Counted from the first letter of the stretch, positions 1 through 5,108 are shown. The stretch: DNA of 5,108 bases from Desulfocapsa sulfexigens (GCA_020721165.1 DYNG01000098.1:1-5108); one strand, 5' to 3'. Numbers and translations: made by a program. The notes: generated from the letters alone by a model not told the origin.

Positions 1-172
1 GGTAACATATTGAAAGCTATATGTTTTTATTGTTGGCCGTGCATGATTATCTTTTGCCGTTCGCCTTATACGCAGATTTTTATCCTTGACCTATCATTGT
101 TATGCCCGCAACAATTTCTTATTTTTATATTTTGAGTGTAAACGAAATTTCGGATTTTTCAAGGTATCTTCT
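1..172. other. Gene-free AT-rich region downstream of dapF
   Basis: I see no credible ORF, tRNA or other RNA gene here. It contains the exact palindrome CGAAATTTCG (143-152), 20 bp beyond the dapF hairpin, and a 6-bp stem ATTGTT/AACAAT (96-101, 110-115) with an 8-nt GC-rich loop. On the plus strand that stem is followed by a T-rich stretch (116-132) and could be a weak terminator for a plus-strand gene coming from outside the window. Scattered TTGACC- and TATAAA-like words do not pair at promoter spacing. Confidence 0.4.
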
Positions 173-203
173 CTGCCGAGGCCTTACTCCAATGCCTCGG
201 CAG
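173..203 (-). other. Perfect 10-bp stem-loop with the dapF stop codon in its loop
   Basis: CTGCCGAGGC (173-182) and GCCTCGGCAG (194-203) are exact reverse complements around an 11-nt loop that contains the dapF TAA. In the mRNA the 5' arm is built from the last dapF codons. The minus-strand sequence after the stem is AGAAGATACC, with no U-run, so it is not a canonical intrinsic terminator. It may be a 3'-end stabiliser, a rho-assisted end, or a protein-binding palindrome. Confidence 0.6.
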
Positions 204-1035
204 TCAGTTGGCCTTCGTAGATGATACGAGCCGGGCCCTGTAAACGGACATTGTGAACTTCAGGCCCAAAGGTGAGATCAAAGACAACGGTTAATTGCTC
301 GCCCCCTGAGGTCAGCACCCGCACCGGAGAAACCGCCAGCCCCCCCATAACCCCAAAAATAGCAGAAGCCACCGCCCCCGTGCCACAAGCCATCGTTTCA
401 TCTTCCACGCCCCGTTCATAGGTGCGGACCCGCAGGGTATTGTCAGCCAATCCCTCTACAAAATTGACATTGGCGCCAGCCGGTTGAAAAAGAGGGTGAA
501 AACGAACCGCCTTGCCCCACTCCCGAACCGGAAGTCGTTCATTTTCATTTTCTTCCATAAAAATAACGGCATGGGGCACACCAGTGTTGACGAAATAAAT
601 TGATCGTTCCTGGTCATCAAGGGTAACCTGCAAGCCTGTGCGAAAGTCCGTGGGTGGGGTCATTTTCAGGCTCACAATCCCCTCCTCAACAATGTCGGCC
701 TCAATAATACCGGCCAGAGTGACAAAAGACATGCGGACGCCGGCAATTCCTTTATTGTAGGCAAAGCGGGCCGCGCAACGGGCGCCGTTGCCGCACATCT
801 CCGCCACCGAGCCGTCGGCGTTATAAAAACGCCAGCGAAAATCAGTCTGGCCATCATCGCTGTTTTCGATGAAGATCAGGCCGTCTGACCCCACCGAGAA
901 GGAACGGCGGCATACCTGCCTGACAAATTCTGGTTGTTCCGCTTCGGTCATAAACAGCGAACGATGGTCAATGAGGATAAAATCATTGCCCGCCCCGCTC
1001 ATTTTGGTGAAGGGAATGGGGAAATCAATACGCAT
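184..1035 (-). CDS. dapF: Diaminopimelate epimerase
   Basis: DapF interconverts LL- and meso-2,6-diaminopimelate in the cytoplasm without a cofactor, using two cysteines as acid and base; meso-DAP feeds lysine and peptidoglycan. The 283-residue protein has the usual family length. It opens with the substrate-binding stretch FTKMSGAGNDFILID (residues 9-23). The first catalytic Cys is C81 in EMCGNGARC, and the second is C217 in YERGVEDETMACGTG (206-220). The two halves form the pseudo-symmetric DapF fold. The ATG is the only plausible start: an in-frame TAA lies 21 nt upstream and no start codon lies between. It follows lysA by 18 bp, so the two are almost certainly co-transcribed and probably translationally coupled. 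The stop codon sits in the loop of a perfect 10-bp inverted repeat (173-203). Identification is secure from both active-site motifs and the lysA context. Confidence 0.98.
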   Translation of the reverse strand: MRIDFPIPFTKMSGAGNDFILIDHRSLFMTEAEQPEFVRQVCRRSFSVGSDGLIFIENSDDGQTDFRWRFYNADGSVAEMCGNGARCAARFAYNKGIAGVRMSFVTLAGIIEADIVEEGIVSLKMTPPTDFRTGLQVTLDDQERSIYFVNTGVPHAVIFMEENENERLPVREWGKAVRFHPLFQPAGANVNFVEGLADNTLRVRTYERGVEDETMACGTGAVASAIFGVMGGLAVSPVRVLTSGGEQLTVVFDLTFGPEVHNVRLQGPARIIYEGQLTAEALE

Positions 1036-1056
1036 ACGATCTACCGTCTCCTGTTA
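1033..1056 (-). promoter_or_regulatory. lysA stop / dapF Shine-Dalgarno junction
   Basis: The lysA TAA (1054-1056) is followed one base later by AGGAG (1048-1052), then 12 nt, then the dapF ATG (1033-1035). The spacing is on the long side, but no other site fits, and a terminating ribosome would cover it, pointing to coupled lysA-dapF translation. Confidence 0.7.
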
Positions 1057-2310
1057 TGGTATTTGTTCACCGTTGATCAGATCAGCCAGGCTTTCGCGTT
1101 GGCGAATGATATGATACTGATTGCCGTCAACCAGAACCTCGGCGACCCGAGGGCGGGAGTTGTAATTGGAGGACATGCTGAATCCGTAGGCTCCGGCGCT
1201 CATCACGGCCAGAAGATCGCCTTGCGCAACCGCTGGCAGAGCCCTGTCTTTCGCCAGAAAATCACCGGTCTCGCAGATGGGGCCGACAATATCAACAACT
1301 TCAAGGGCGGCAGCGGTGGCGCGAACCGGCGCAATGGCATGATAGGCGCCGTAAAGGCTGGGGCGGGTCAGATCATTCATGGCGGCGTCCACCACCACAA
1401 ATTTCTTTGCCGCCTCAAGCCCCTGGTTGGTTTTGGTATATTGCACCTCCGTCACCAGAATTCCCGCATTCCCCACCAGCACCCGGCCAGGCTCAAAAAT
1501 AATAGTCGCATCTACTCCCTGCAACTCTTTGATAATGGCCTCGCCGTATTCCTGGGGATGGGGCGGTTGTTCATCATTATAGGTGATTCCCACCCCACCG
1601 CCCAGATCAATATATTGAATCACAATCCCACTATCGGCCAGTTTTTTCACAAAGAGCTTGAGTTTATACAAGGCCTCGATAAAGGGAGCAATCAGGGTTA
1701 ACTGGGAGCCGATATGACAACTCACTCCCTGCACCGCGATATGTTCCATGCCCTCAGCCTGGATATAGAGAGCAAGGGCCTCGGCAATGGGAATGCCAAA
1801 TTTATTCTTGGCCAGCCCGGTGGATATGTAGGCGTGGGTGTGAGGATCAACATCAGGATTGATGCGGAAGGAAACCGGCGCCGCCACTCCCATTGAGCGT
1901 GCTACCTGTTGCAGTCGTTCCAGTTCCTGGGCCGATTCGACATTGAACAAGAGGATGTTCGATTCCAGGGCGTAGCGCAATTCAGCCTCGGTCTTGCCCA
2001 CACCGGAATAGATGATGCGCCGGGGATCAACGCCAGCCCGCAAGGCCCGGTACAGTTCTCCACCGGAGACAATGTCGGAGCCGCCCCCAAGTCCGGCAAA
2101 GAGGTTGAGGATGGCGATGTTGGAACAGGCCTTGACCGCAAAACAGGTCAGATGCCTGATGCTGGCAAAGGCCTCGTCAAAGGCCTGGAAATGACGGGTG
2201 AGGGTGGCCTTGGAATAGATATATACAGGGGTTCCCACCTGGCAGGCAATCTCTGCCACCGCCACCTGCTCACAAAAAAGCTCCCCATCTTTGGATATAA
2301 AATGATTCAC
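1054..2310 (-). CDS. lysA: Diaminopimelate decarboxylase
   Basis: LysA is a PLP-dependent fold-III decarboxylase that converts meso-diaminopimelate to L-lysine and CO2, the last step of the DAP lysine pathway, in the cytoplasm. The 418-residue length is normal. Visible motifs are the PLP lysine K60 in CFAVKACSN, HIGSQ (199-203), the glycine-rich phosphate-binding loop LGGGVG (236-241), EPGR (273-276), CETGD (346-350), which carries the active-site Cys at the dimer interface, and GAYGFSMSSNYNSRPR (372-387) with the C-terminal tyrosine. CETGD and the HIGSQ form favour LysA over ornithine or arginine decarboxylases, and dapF next door agrees. The start is GTG, encoding the initiator Met. A GAGG lies 5 nt upstream, an in-frame TAA lies 39 nt upstream, and there is no ATG between them. 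A 690-bp untranslated region precedes it and may carry its own promoter and an attenuator. Confidence 0.98.
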   Translation of the reverse strand: MNHFISKDGELFCEQVAVAEIACQVGTPVYIYSKATLTRHFQAFDEAFASIRHLTCFAVKACSNIAILNLFAGLGGGSDIVSGGELYRALRAGVDPRRIIYSGVGKTEAELRYALESNILLFNVESAQELERLQQVARSMGVAAPVSFRINPDVDPHTHAYISTGLAKNKFGIPIAEALALYIQAEGMEHIAVQGVSCHIGSQLTLIAPFIEALYKLKLFVKKLADSGIVIQYIDLGGGVGITYNDEQPPHPQEYGEAIIKELQGVDATIIFEPGRVLVGNAGILVTEVQYTKTNQGLEAAKKFVVVDAAMNDLTRPSLYGAYHAIAPVRATAAALEVVDIVGPICETGDFLAKDRALPAVAQGDLLAVMSAGAYGFSMSSNYNSRPRVAEVLVDGNQYHIIRQRESLADLINGEQIP

Positions 2311-2319
2311 AACGGCCTC
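2308..2319 (-). promoter_or_regulatory. lysA Shine-Dalgarno and GTG start
   Basis: A GAGG (2316-2319) lies 5 nt before GTG (2308-2310). Reading upstream in frame, a TAA is reached after 13 codons without any ATG, GTG or TTG, so this GTG is the only credible start for the full-length protein. Confidence 0.8.
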
Positions 2320-2357
2320 AATAATAAAAAAGAATAACTTCTCAAATTAGTCATCAG

Positions 2358-2411
2358 AAAAAGCGCACAAATGGCTGCCCCGTAACGACTGAATTAACCT
2401 GTCGTTGTGCG
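2358..2411 (-). terminator. Candidate terminator or attenuator in the lysA leader
   Basis: Read on the minus strand, CGCACAA (2405-2411) pairs with TTGTGCG (2364-2370), followed by C and then five U's (2358-2362). Inside it lies a competing or nested hairpin AACGAC/GTCGTT (2401-2406 with 2384-2389, 11-nt loop); the two share two A's. The U-tract ends 48 nt before the lysA GTG. It may end an upstream transcript or attenuate lysA. The outer stem encloses a large loop, so its strength is uncertain. No lysine riboswitch (L-box) consensus was recognised. Confidence 0.35.
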
Positions 2412-2493
2412 GCTTAGTCCCGTAGCGTCTGGCGGAATGATGGGAAGGGCCTTTGAAAAATACAGGGGGAGTGCTTATTCGATTCTTGACATG

Positions 2494-2580
2494 TTAAATG
2501 TGATTACCAGTAGCCATTTGTTTTTCTATTTTTTTAAGATTTTCCAAAGAAAGATCAGTCTTCTTTTTCAATTGGAACAT
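2494..2580 (-). CDS. Possible 28-residue lysine-rich small ORF
   Basis: An ATG at 2578-2580 opens 28 codons to a TAA at 2494-2496. The peptide has six lysines (KKK at 5-7, then K15, K16 and K20) and a LENLKKIEKQM stretch able to form an amphipathic helix; there is no signal peptide or membrane segment. No Shine-Dalgarno sits at normal distance from the ATG. A GAGG (2603-2606) lies 13 nt before an in-frame GTG (2587-2589), which would add three residues; an in-frame TTG at 2608-2610 also exists. It lies 183 bp before lysA. It could be a leader peptide, a small protein, or chance in AT-rich DNA. No family recognised. Confidence 0.22.
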   Translation of the reverse strand: MFQLKKKTDLSLENLKKIEKQMATGNHI

Positions 2581-2587
2581 TGCAAAC

Positions 2588-2617
2588 ACTATTTTTGATG
2601 GCCTCGCCAAAAGTCAA
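2588..2617 (-). promoter_or_regulatory. lysA: Weak candidate promoter for the lysA-dapF unit
   Basis: On the minus strand TTGACT (2612-2617; five of six to the sigma-70 -35 box) is followed after 18 nt by AATAGT (2588-2593; four of six to the -10 box). The start point would fall near 2581. The -35 box lies in the end of the decayed repeat. Similar matches occur by chance in AT-rich DNA, so this is only a candidate. Confidence 0.2.
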
Positions 2618-2728
2618 AAACGCACCCGTTTCGCCATTCCCGAGTAGACTGGAACCAAGTATTCTCAGCAGGATACGAGATTCTTAATGCCCGCTTTTGC
2701 GGCATGACGACTCTTTACGATGTTATCA
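2596..2728. repeat. Decayed MITE-like palindromic repeat
   Basis: The ends are imperfect terminal inverted repeats: TGATGGCCTCGCCAAAAGTC (2596-2615) against the reverse complement of 2709-2728, matching at 14 of 20 positions. Inside each half is a secondary hairpin. The right one is well kept (2687-2705: ATGCCCGC, TTTT, GCGGCAT, with one bulged C); the left one is eroded (TTCC 2637-2640 with GGAA 2651-2654). The layout, an outer TGATGGCCTCG..AAAGTC end with an inner CATTCCCG..GGAA hairpin, matches from memory a short dispersed repeat common in deltaproteobacterial genomes; that identification is unverified. No transposase is present, so it would be non-autonomous and old. Confidence 0.6.
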
Positions 2729-2784
2729 TTTTTATCTTATCTGGATAAAATTTGAGCATGGATGACATTTAATCATAACGATCT

Positions 2785-2830
2785 CGTACGGTTCAGCCGG
2801 TAAGCTGTAAGCTTGACGGCCGAACCGTCG
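2785..2830 (-). repeat. Long nested hairpin
   Basis: ACGGTTC (2788-2794) pairs with GAACCGT (2822-2828), GCCG (2796-2799) with CGGC (2817-2820), and AAGCT (2802-2806) with AGCTT (2810-2814), closing on a 3-nt loop. A further CG/CG pair at the base needs one bulged T. Read as minus-strand RNA, the mismatch between the first two blocks becomes a G-U pair, giving 12 continuous pairs, so the structure is better on the strand carrying the genes. The top also contains a tandem GTAAGCT repeat (2800-2813). Confidence 0.6.
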
Positions 2831-2836
2831 AATAAA

Positions 2837-2876
2837 GTTCATTGTCCCGGCGCAAGGCGACGGGACAAGGATGAAC
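2837..2876. repeat. Second nested hairpin
   Basis: GTTCAT (2837-2842) pairs with ATGAAC (2871-2876), TGTCCCG (2843-2849) with CGGGACA (2861-2867), and CGC (2851-2853) with GCG (2857-2859). Only an AGG bulge (2868-2870) and one G/A mismatch interrupt it. It starts 6 nt from the preceding hairpin. No T-run follows on either strand, so it is not an ordinary intrinsic terminator. Confidence 0.6.
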
Positions 2877-2942
2877 AAAGTGAGCGCCGCAAGATTCTCA
2901 TCGGTTATTCCGCACAGACTCCCCGCCGTCCTTCATGGATTG

Positions 2943-3000
2943 GCCATGCCGCTTACCCGCCAGTATAGGCGGCGCTGCTTGAACCCTGAACTTGCATGGC
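2943..3000 (-). repeat. Stem-loop immediately after the lipoprotein stop
   Basis: GCATGGC (2994-3000), abutting the lipoprotein TAA, is the reverse complement of GCCATGC (2943-2949). Between them CCGCC (2957-2961) and GGCGG (2968-2972) form an inner 5-bp stem with a 6-nt loop. It could protect or end the argH-lipoprotein transcript, but there is no U-tract. Confidence 0.35.
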
Positions 3001-4065
3001 TTACGGTCGAACCATAACCTCTGCCGAGGGCTTGCTTTCGTTGGCGGGCTGCATGCGGTCATAGGCTGTGACCGAGTACAGGAATGCGCCTCCTGTGGGA
3101 ATGGTTCCATCTTCAAAGATATTATAGGCGGCCTCAACAGCCCCAATCCGCTCCTTTTTCTTCTGATCAGGGCTTCGACGATAGACGAAATAGCCTTGCA
3201 GGTCACTGGCCGCCGATTTGTCCCAATAAATCTTGACCCCCTTGCCCGTCCCGATCACGGTCACACCGGTTGGCGTCTCGGGCGCGGTCAGATCCACCGG
3301 CACCGCAGTCACGACTTCACTGTTGTTGCCGCCCAAAGCGCTATCATTCACCTGTAAGACCGATTGCACCCGATAAAAATATTTTTGCCCATTTTGCGCC
3401 GTGCTATCGGTATAGGTGTTTTCGGTGACAGGCTCGCCAAGATCGGCAAAGTTTTTGCCGTCCACGCTTCGTGAAACCTGATAGCGCACTGGCAGGTCAA
3501 GGGCTTGACCATCCATGAGGGAGATGGACGGTTGCCAGCGCAGGCGGACAGCCTGATCGCTGCCCTCGGCGCTGACCCCTTCCGGGGCCTTGGCCGGCAT
3601 GTGCCAGACAAATGACACGATATTGGAATCAGGGCTGGCCGCCCACCAACTGGTGCGGGATCGCACCTTGAAGAAATATTTTTCACCGGATCGTAGAAGG
3701 GCCGATTCGTATCGTCCTTTTTGCCTGCTCTCGGCGCTGACCATCCCACCATCAACAGCAATGGGTTCACCGAAGGCAATGGGGCAGGTGGGGCAATAAC
3801 TTCCCGGAGAGACCACGGCCCGATACACTTCAAAAGAGGCAATTTCAACCAGATCGGTACCTTTGATTGTTTCGATGGGATAGGACCAGGTGAGGGTTAC
3901 CCCTTTCTCGTCAACGGTATAGCGAAGGTCTTCAATTGGTTTGGGAACAATATTGTCCGGAGGAACCGGCATGGTTTTGTAACCGCAACCACTGAATAAT
4001 AACGACCCCGCAAGTAACAACATCCCCAGGCGCCGAGCGTTCTCTGGCCTTAAAGCACTCTTCAT
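3001..4065 (-). CDS. FN3-domain lipoprotein with LptM-like N-terminus
   Basis: Predicted lipoprotein of 354 residues, function unknown. Residues 1-26 form a type II signal peptide: basic n-region with R11 and R12, hydrophobic core LGMLLLAGSLLF, lipobox FSGC with C27 lipidated. G28 at +2 (not Asp) predicts outer-membrane sorting. The mature N-terminus CGYKTMPVPPD recalls the CGLKGPLYFPP start of E. coli LptM/YifL, though the GP after Lys is TM here. Three fibronectin-type-III-like beta-sandwich repeats follow, about 42-155, 160-257 and 260-354, each with a W on strand B (W60, W177, W281) and a late strand of the type YFFKVRS, YFYRVQS, FLYSVTAYD. The first repeat carries C91-P-T-C94, the only other cysteines. 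Its ATG overlaps the argH TGA, with GAGGGG 8 nt upstream, so it is translated with argH. From memory, similar lipoproteins sit beside argH or lysA in other deltaproteobacteria. An envelope binding or assembly role is inference. Confidence 0.9.
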   Translation of the reverse strand: MKSALRPENARRLGMLLLAGSLLFSGCGYKTMPVPPDNIVPKPIEDLRYTVDEKGVTLTWSYPIETIKGTDLVEIASFEVYRAVVSPGSYCPTCPIAFGEPIAVDGGMVSAESRQKGRYESALLRSGEKYFFKVRSRTSWWAASPDSNIVSFVWHMPAKAPEGVSAEGSDQAVRLRWQPSISLMDGQALDLPVRYQVSRSVDGKNFADLGEPVTENTYTDSTAQNGQKYFYRVQSVLQVNDSALGGNNSEVVTAVPVDLTAPETPTGVTVIGTGKGVKIYWDKSAASDLQGYFVYRRSPDQKKKERIGAVEAAYNIFEDGTIPTGGAFLYSVTAYDRMQPANESKPSAEVMVRP

Positions 4066-4079
4066 GATTGTATCCCCTC
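4062..4079 (-). promoter_or_regulatory. argH stop / lipoprotein start overlap with Shine-Dalgarno
   Basis: The argH TGA (4062-4064) and the lipoprotein ATG (4063-4065) share an ATGA. A GAGGGG (4074-4079) inside the argH coding end lies 8 nt before the ATG. This fixes the lipoprotein start and implies translational coupling to argH. Confidence 0.85.
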
Positions 4080-5108
4080 GTTGAGTTCGGCTCGTTGCAG
4101 AGCCTCTTCTACCCGTTGATGCGCGGTGCCGCCGGCAGAAATCCGGCTGTTGATGGAACCACGCACACTCAATATCTCAAAAACATCCTCGTCAATGACT
4201 GGCGAGAACTGACGCATCTCTTCCATATTTAACTTGTCAAGCTCATGGCCTTTTTCAATACAATAGGCCACGGCTCGACCAACAATGCCATGCGCTTCCC
4301 GGAAGGGCACATTTTTCAAAACCAGATAATCGGCCAGATCGGTGGCCGTCAGGAAACCGCTGGTTGTTGCCTCCTCCATCCGCGTGGTGTTAAATTGCAG
4401 GTTGGCCAGTAATTCAGCCGTGATGGACAGGGAGGCGGAAACCGTATCCACGGCATCAAAAACCTGCTCCTTGTCTTCCTGGAGGTCACGATTATAGGTG
4501 AGCGGCAACCCTTTCATCAAGGTACACAGGGCCATGAGGCTGCCCACAACCCGACCGGTCTTGCCGCGAATCAGTTCAGGGATATCTGGATTCTTCTTCT
4601 GTGGCATAATGGACGAACCGGTGCAAAAACGGTCATCAATGGCGACAAAGGCGAATTCCTGCGTACTCCAGAGCACCAACTCCTCGGAGAGGCGCGAGAG
4701 GTGAATTTGGATCAGAGTACAACAACTGACAAACTCAATGGCAAAGTCACGGTCACCGGTGGTGTCCATTGAATTGGCGGTAATGGCTGGAAAGCCAAGA
4801 AGATCCGCCACCTGCTGCCGGTCAATGGGCAGTCCGGTGCCGGCCAAGGCTGCCGCCCCCAAGGGCATGATATTGATGCGCTTGCGGCAATCGGCCAGTC
4901 GCTCGCCATCCCGACCAAACGACTCATAATAGGCCAGCAGATGGTGAGAGATCAGCACCGGCTGGGCCCTTTGCAGATGGGTATAGCCTGGCATGACCTT
5001 GCCCAGGTAGGTACGGGCCAATCTCACAAAGGCGCGGCGCACGGCAGCCAGCAGGGCCATCAGCCGGTCGCATTCGTCGCGCAGGGAAAGGCGCAGATCA
5101 AGCGCCAC
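4062..5108 (-). CDS. argH: Argininosuccinate lyase, C-terminal part (cut by window edge)
   Basis: ArgH splits argininosuccinate into arginine and fumarate, the last step of arginine synthesis, as a cytoplasmic homotetramer of the fumarase/aspartase superfamily. The visible 348 residues lack about 110 from the usual ~460. The first codon in the window is GTG and is an internal Val, probably of the conserved NDQVALDLRL block, not a start; the gene continues past the right edge. Visible motifs (counted from the edge) are GYTHLQRAQP (41-50) with the active-site His, the superfamily signature TGSSIMPQKKNPD (163-175) whose serine loop supplies the catalytic base, and YNRDLQEDKE (205-214). The SIN...GGTAHQRVEEAL end is typical of the C-terminal domain. 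The usual DAVSDRD segment reads DTTGDRD (115-121). The TGA overlaps the next gene's ATG. Other superfamily members (ASL/adenylosuccinate lyase, fumarase) fit less well. Confidence 0.97.
   Translation of the reverse strand: MALDLRLSLRDECDRLMALLAAVRRAFVRLARTYLGKVMPGYTHLQRAQPVLISHHLLAYYESFGRDGERLADCRKRINIMPLGAAALAGTGLPIDRQQVADLLGFPAITANSMDTTGDRDFAIEFVSCCTLIQIHLSRLSEELVLWSTQEFAFVAIDDRFCTGSSIMPQKKNPDIPELIRGKTGRVVGSLMALCTLMKGLPLTYNRDLQEDKEQVFDAVDTVSASLSITAELLANLQFNTTRMEEATTSGFLTATDLADYLVLKNVPFREAHGIVGRAVAYCIEKGHELDKLNMEEMRQFSPVIDEDVFEILSVRGSINSRISAGGTAHQRVEEALQRAELNEGIQS

Larger units (their letters stand above)
2311..3000. other. 690-bp gene-poor gap splitting the cluster
   Basis: This separates the lipoprotein stop from the lysA start, while the other gene junctions here are an overlap and 18 bp. 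No ORF of convincing length or family fits. Contents in minus-strand order are a palindrome array (2785-3000), a 7-bp AT stem TTTTATC/GATAAAA (2730-2736, 2744-2750), a decayed inverted-repeat element (2596-2728), a possible short lysine-rich ORF (2494-2580), and a stem plus U-tract (2358-2411). The part from 2412 to 2493 shows nothing I can name. Confidence 0.7.

Noticed and set aside
934..1701. 255-codon plus-strand ORF across the dapF and lysA starts
   Set aside because: It lies antisense to two firmly identified enzymes, shows no domain, and is explained by codon bias of the true genes.
2378..2413. Integron attC-like hairpin on the plus strand
   Set aside because: The stem is good (GCCCCGTAACGAC with GTCGTTGTGCGGC, one mismatch, two G-U) and one end reads GTTGTGC, but the opposite end does not fit RYYYAAC, the loop lacks a second pair of boxes, and no integrase or cassette is nearby.
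2485..2513. Plus-strand promoter from a perfect TTGACA (2485-2490)
   Set aside because: No acceptable -10 box lies 16-18 nt downstream and no plus-strand gene follows.
2407..2598. 63-codon plus-strand ORF in the gap
   Set aside because: The translation is low in complexity at its end, has no motif, and crosses the candidate leader and small ORF on the other strand; no Shine-Dalgarno at its ATG.
2311..2600. Lysine riboswitch before lysA
   Set aside because: I looked for the conserved L-box core sequences on the minus strand and did not find them; a covariance search (cmsearch with the Rfam lysine model) would settle it.
2674..2788. 8-bp inverted repeat TACGAGAT / ATCTCGTA linking the decayed element to the first hairpin, and AGCGCCGC / GCGGCGCT (2883-2890, 2969-2976)
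   Set aside because: Single 8-bp matches about 80-100 nt apart are expected about once by chance in a spacer this long.
2871..3017. 48-codon plus-strand ORF running into the lipoprotein gene end
   Set aside because: Its ATG sits in the arm of a hairpin, the AAGG abuts the ATG with no spacing, the peptide has no recognisable features, and it overlaps a real gene antisense.
2898..3206. 102-codon minus-strand ORF overlapping the lipoprotein 3' end
   Set aside because: It is an out-of-frame shadow of the lipoprotein gene that happens to stay open into the spacer.

Overview
The window holds four genes, all on the minus strand, so the genes read from right to left. It looks like a chromosomal amino-acid biosynthesis locus of a Desulfobacterota (deltaproteobacterial) organism, possibly of the Desulfobulbales. 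The basis is the order argH, a fibronectin-type-III lipoprotein, lysA, dapF, and the style of the proteins. No rRNA or other taxonomic marker is present, so this is an inference of moderate confidence.

Layout in transcription order. argH (argininosuccinate lyase) enters from the right edge and lacks its N-terminal ~110 residues. Its TGA overlaps the ATG of a 354-residue outer-membrane-type lipoprotein with three FN3-like domains (ATGA overlap). Then comes a 690-bp gene-poor gap (2311-3000). lysA (diaminopimelate decarboxylase) follows with a GTG start. After 18 bp comes dapF (diaminopimelate epimerase), whose Shine-Dalgarno lies next to the lysA stop. The last 183 bp (1-183) contain no gene.

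Function. ArgH makes arginine plus fumarate. DapF converts LL-diaminopimelate to the meso form, and LysA decarboxylates meso-diaminopimelate to L-lysine; meso-DAP is also the cross-linking residue of peptidoglycan. The lipoprotein begins, after the lipidated Cys, with a CG-x-K...PP segment recalling LptM/YifL, which in E. coli sits beside dapF. A cell-envelope role is therefore plausible but unproven.

The gap is the most interesting part. From the lipoprotein side it holds a run of GC-rich palindromes (2785-3000), a decayed MITE-like element with 20-nt imperfect terminal inverted repeats (2596-2728), a possible 28-codon lysine-rich ORF (2494-2580), and a stem followed by five U's (2358-2411) about 50 nt before the lysA start. 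These split the cluster into argH-lipoprotein and lysA-dapF halves and suggest separate expression of the lysine genes.

I see no defence system, CRISPR array, tRNA, rRNA, prophage or intact insertion sequence. The coding part is ordinary housekeeping; the novelty candidates are the structured gap, the lipoprotein and the hairpin over the dapF stop codon.
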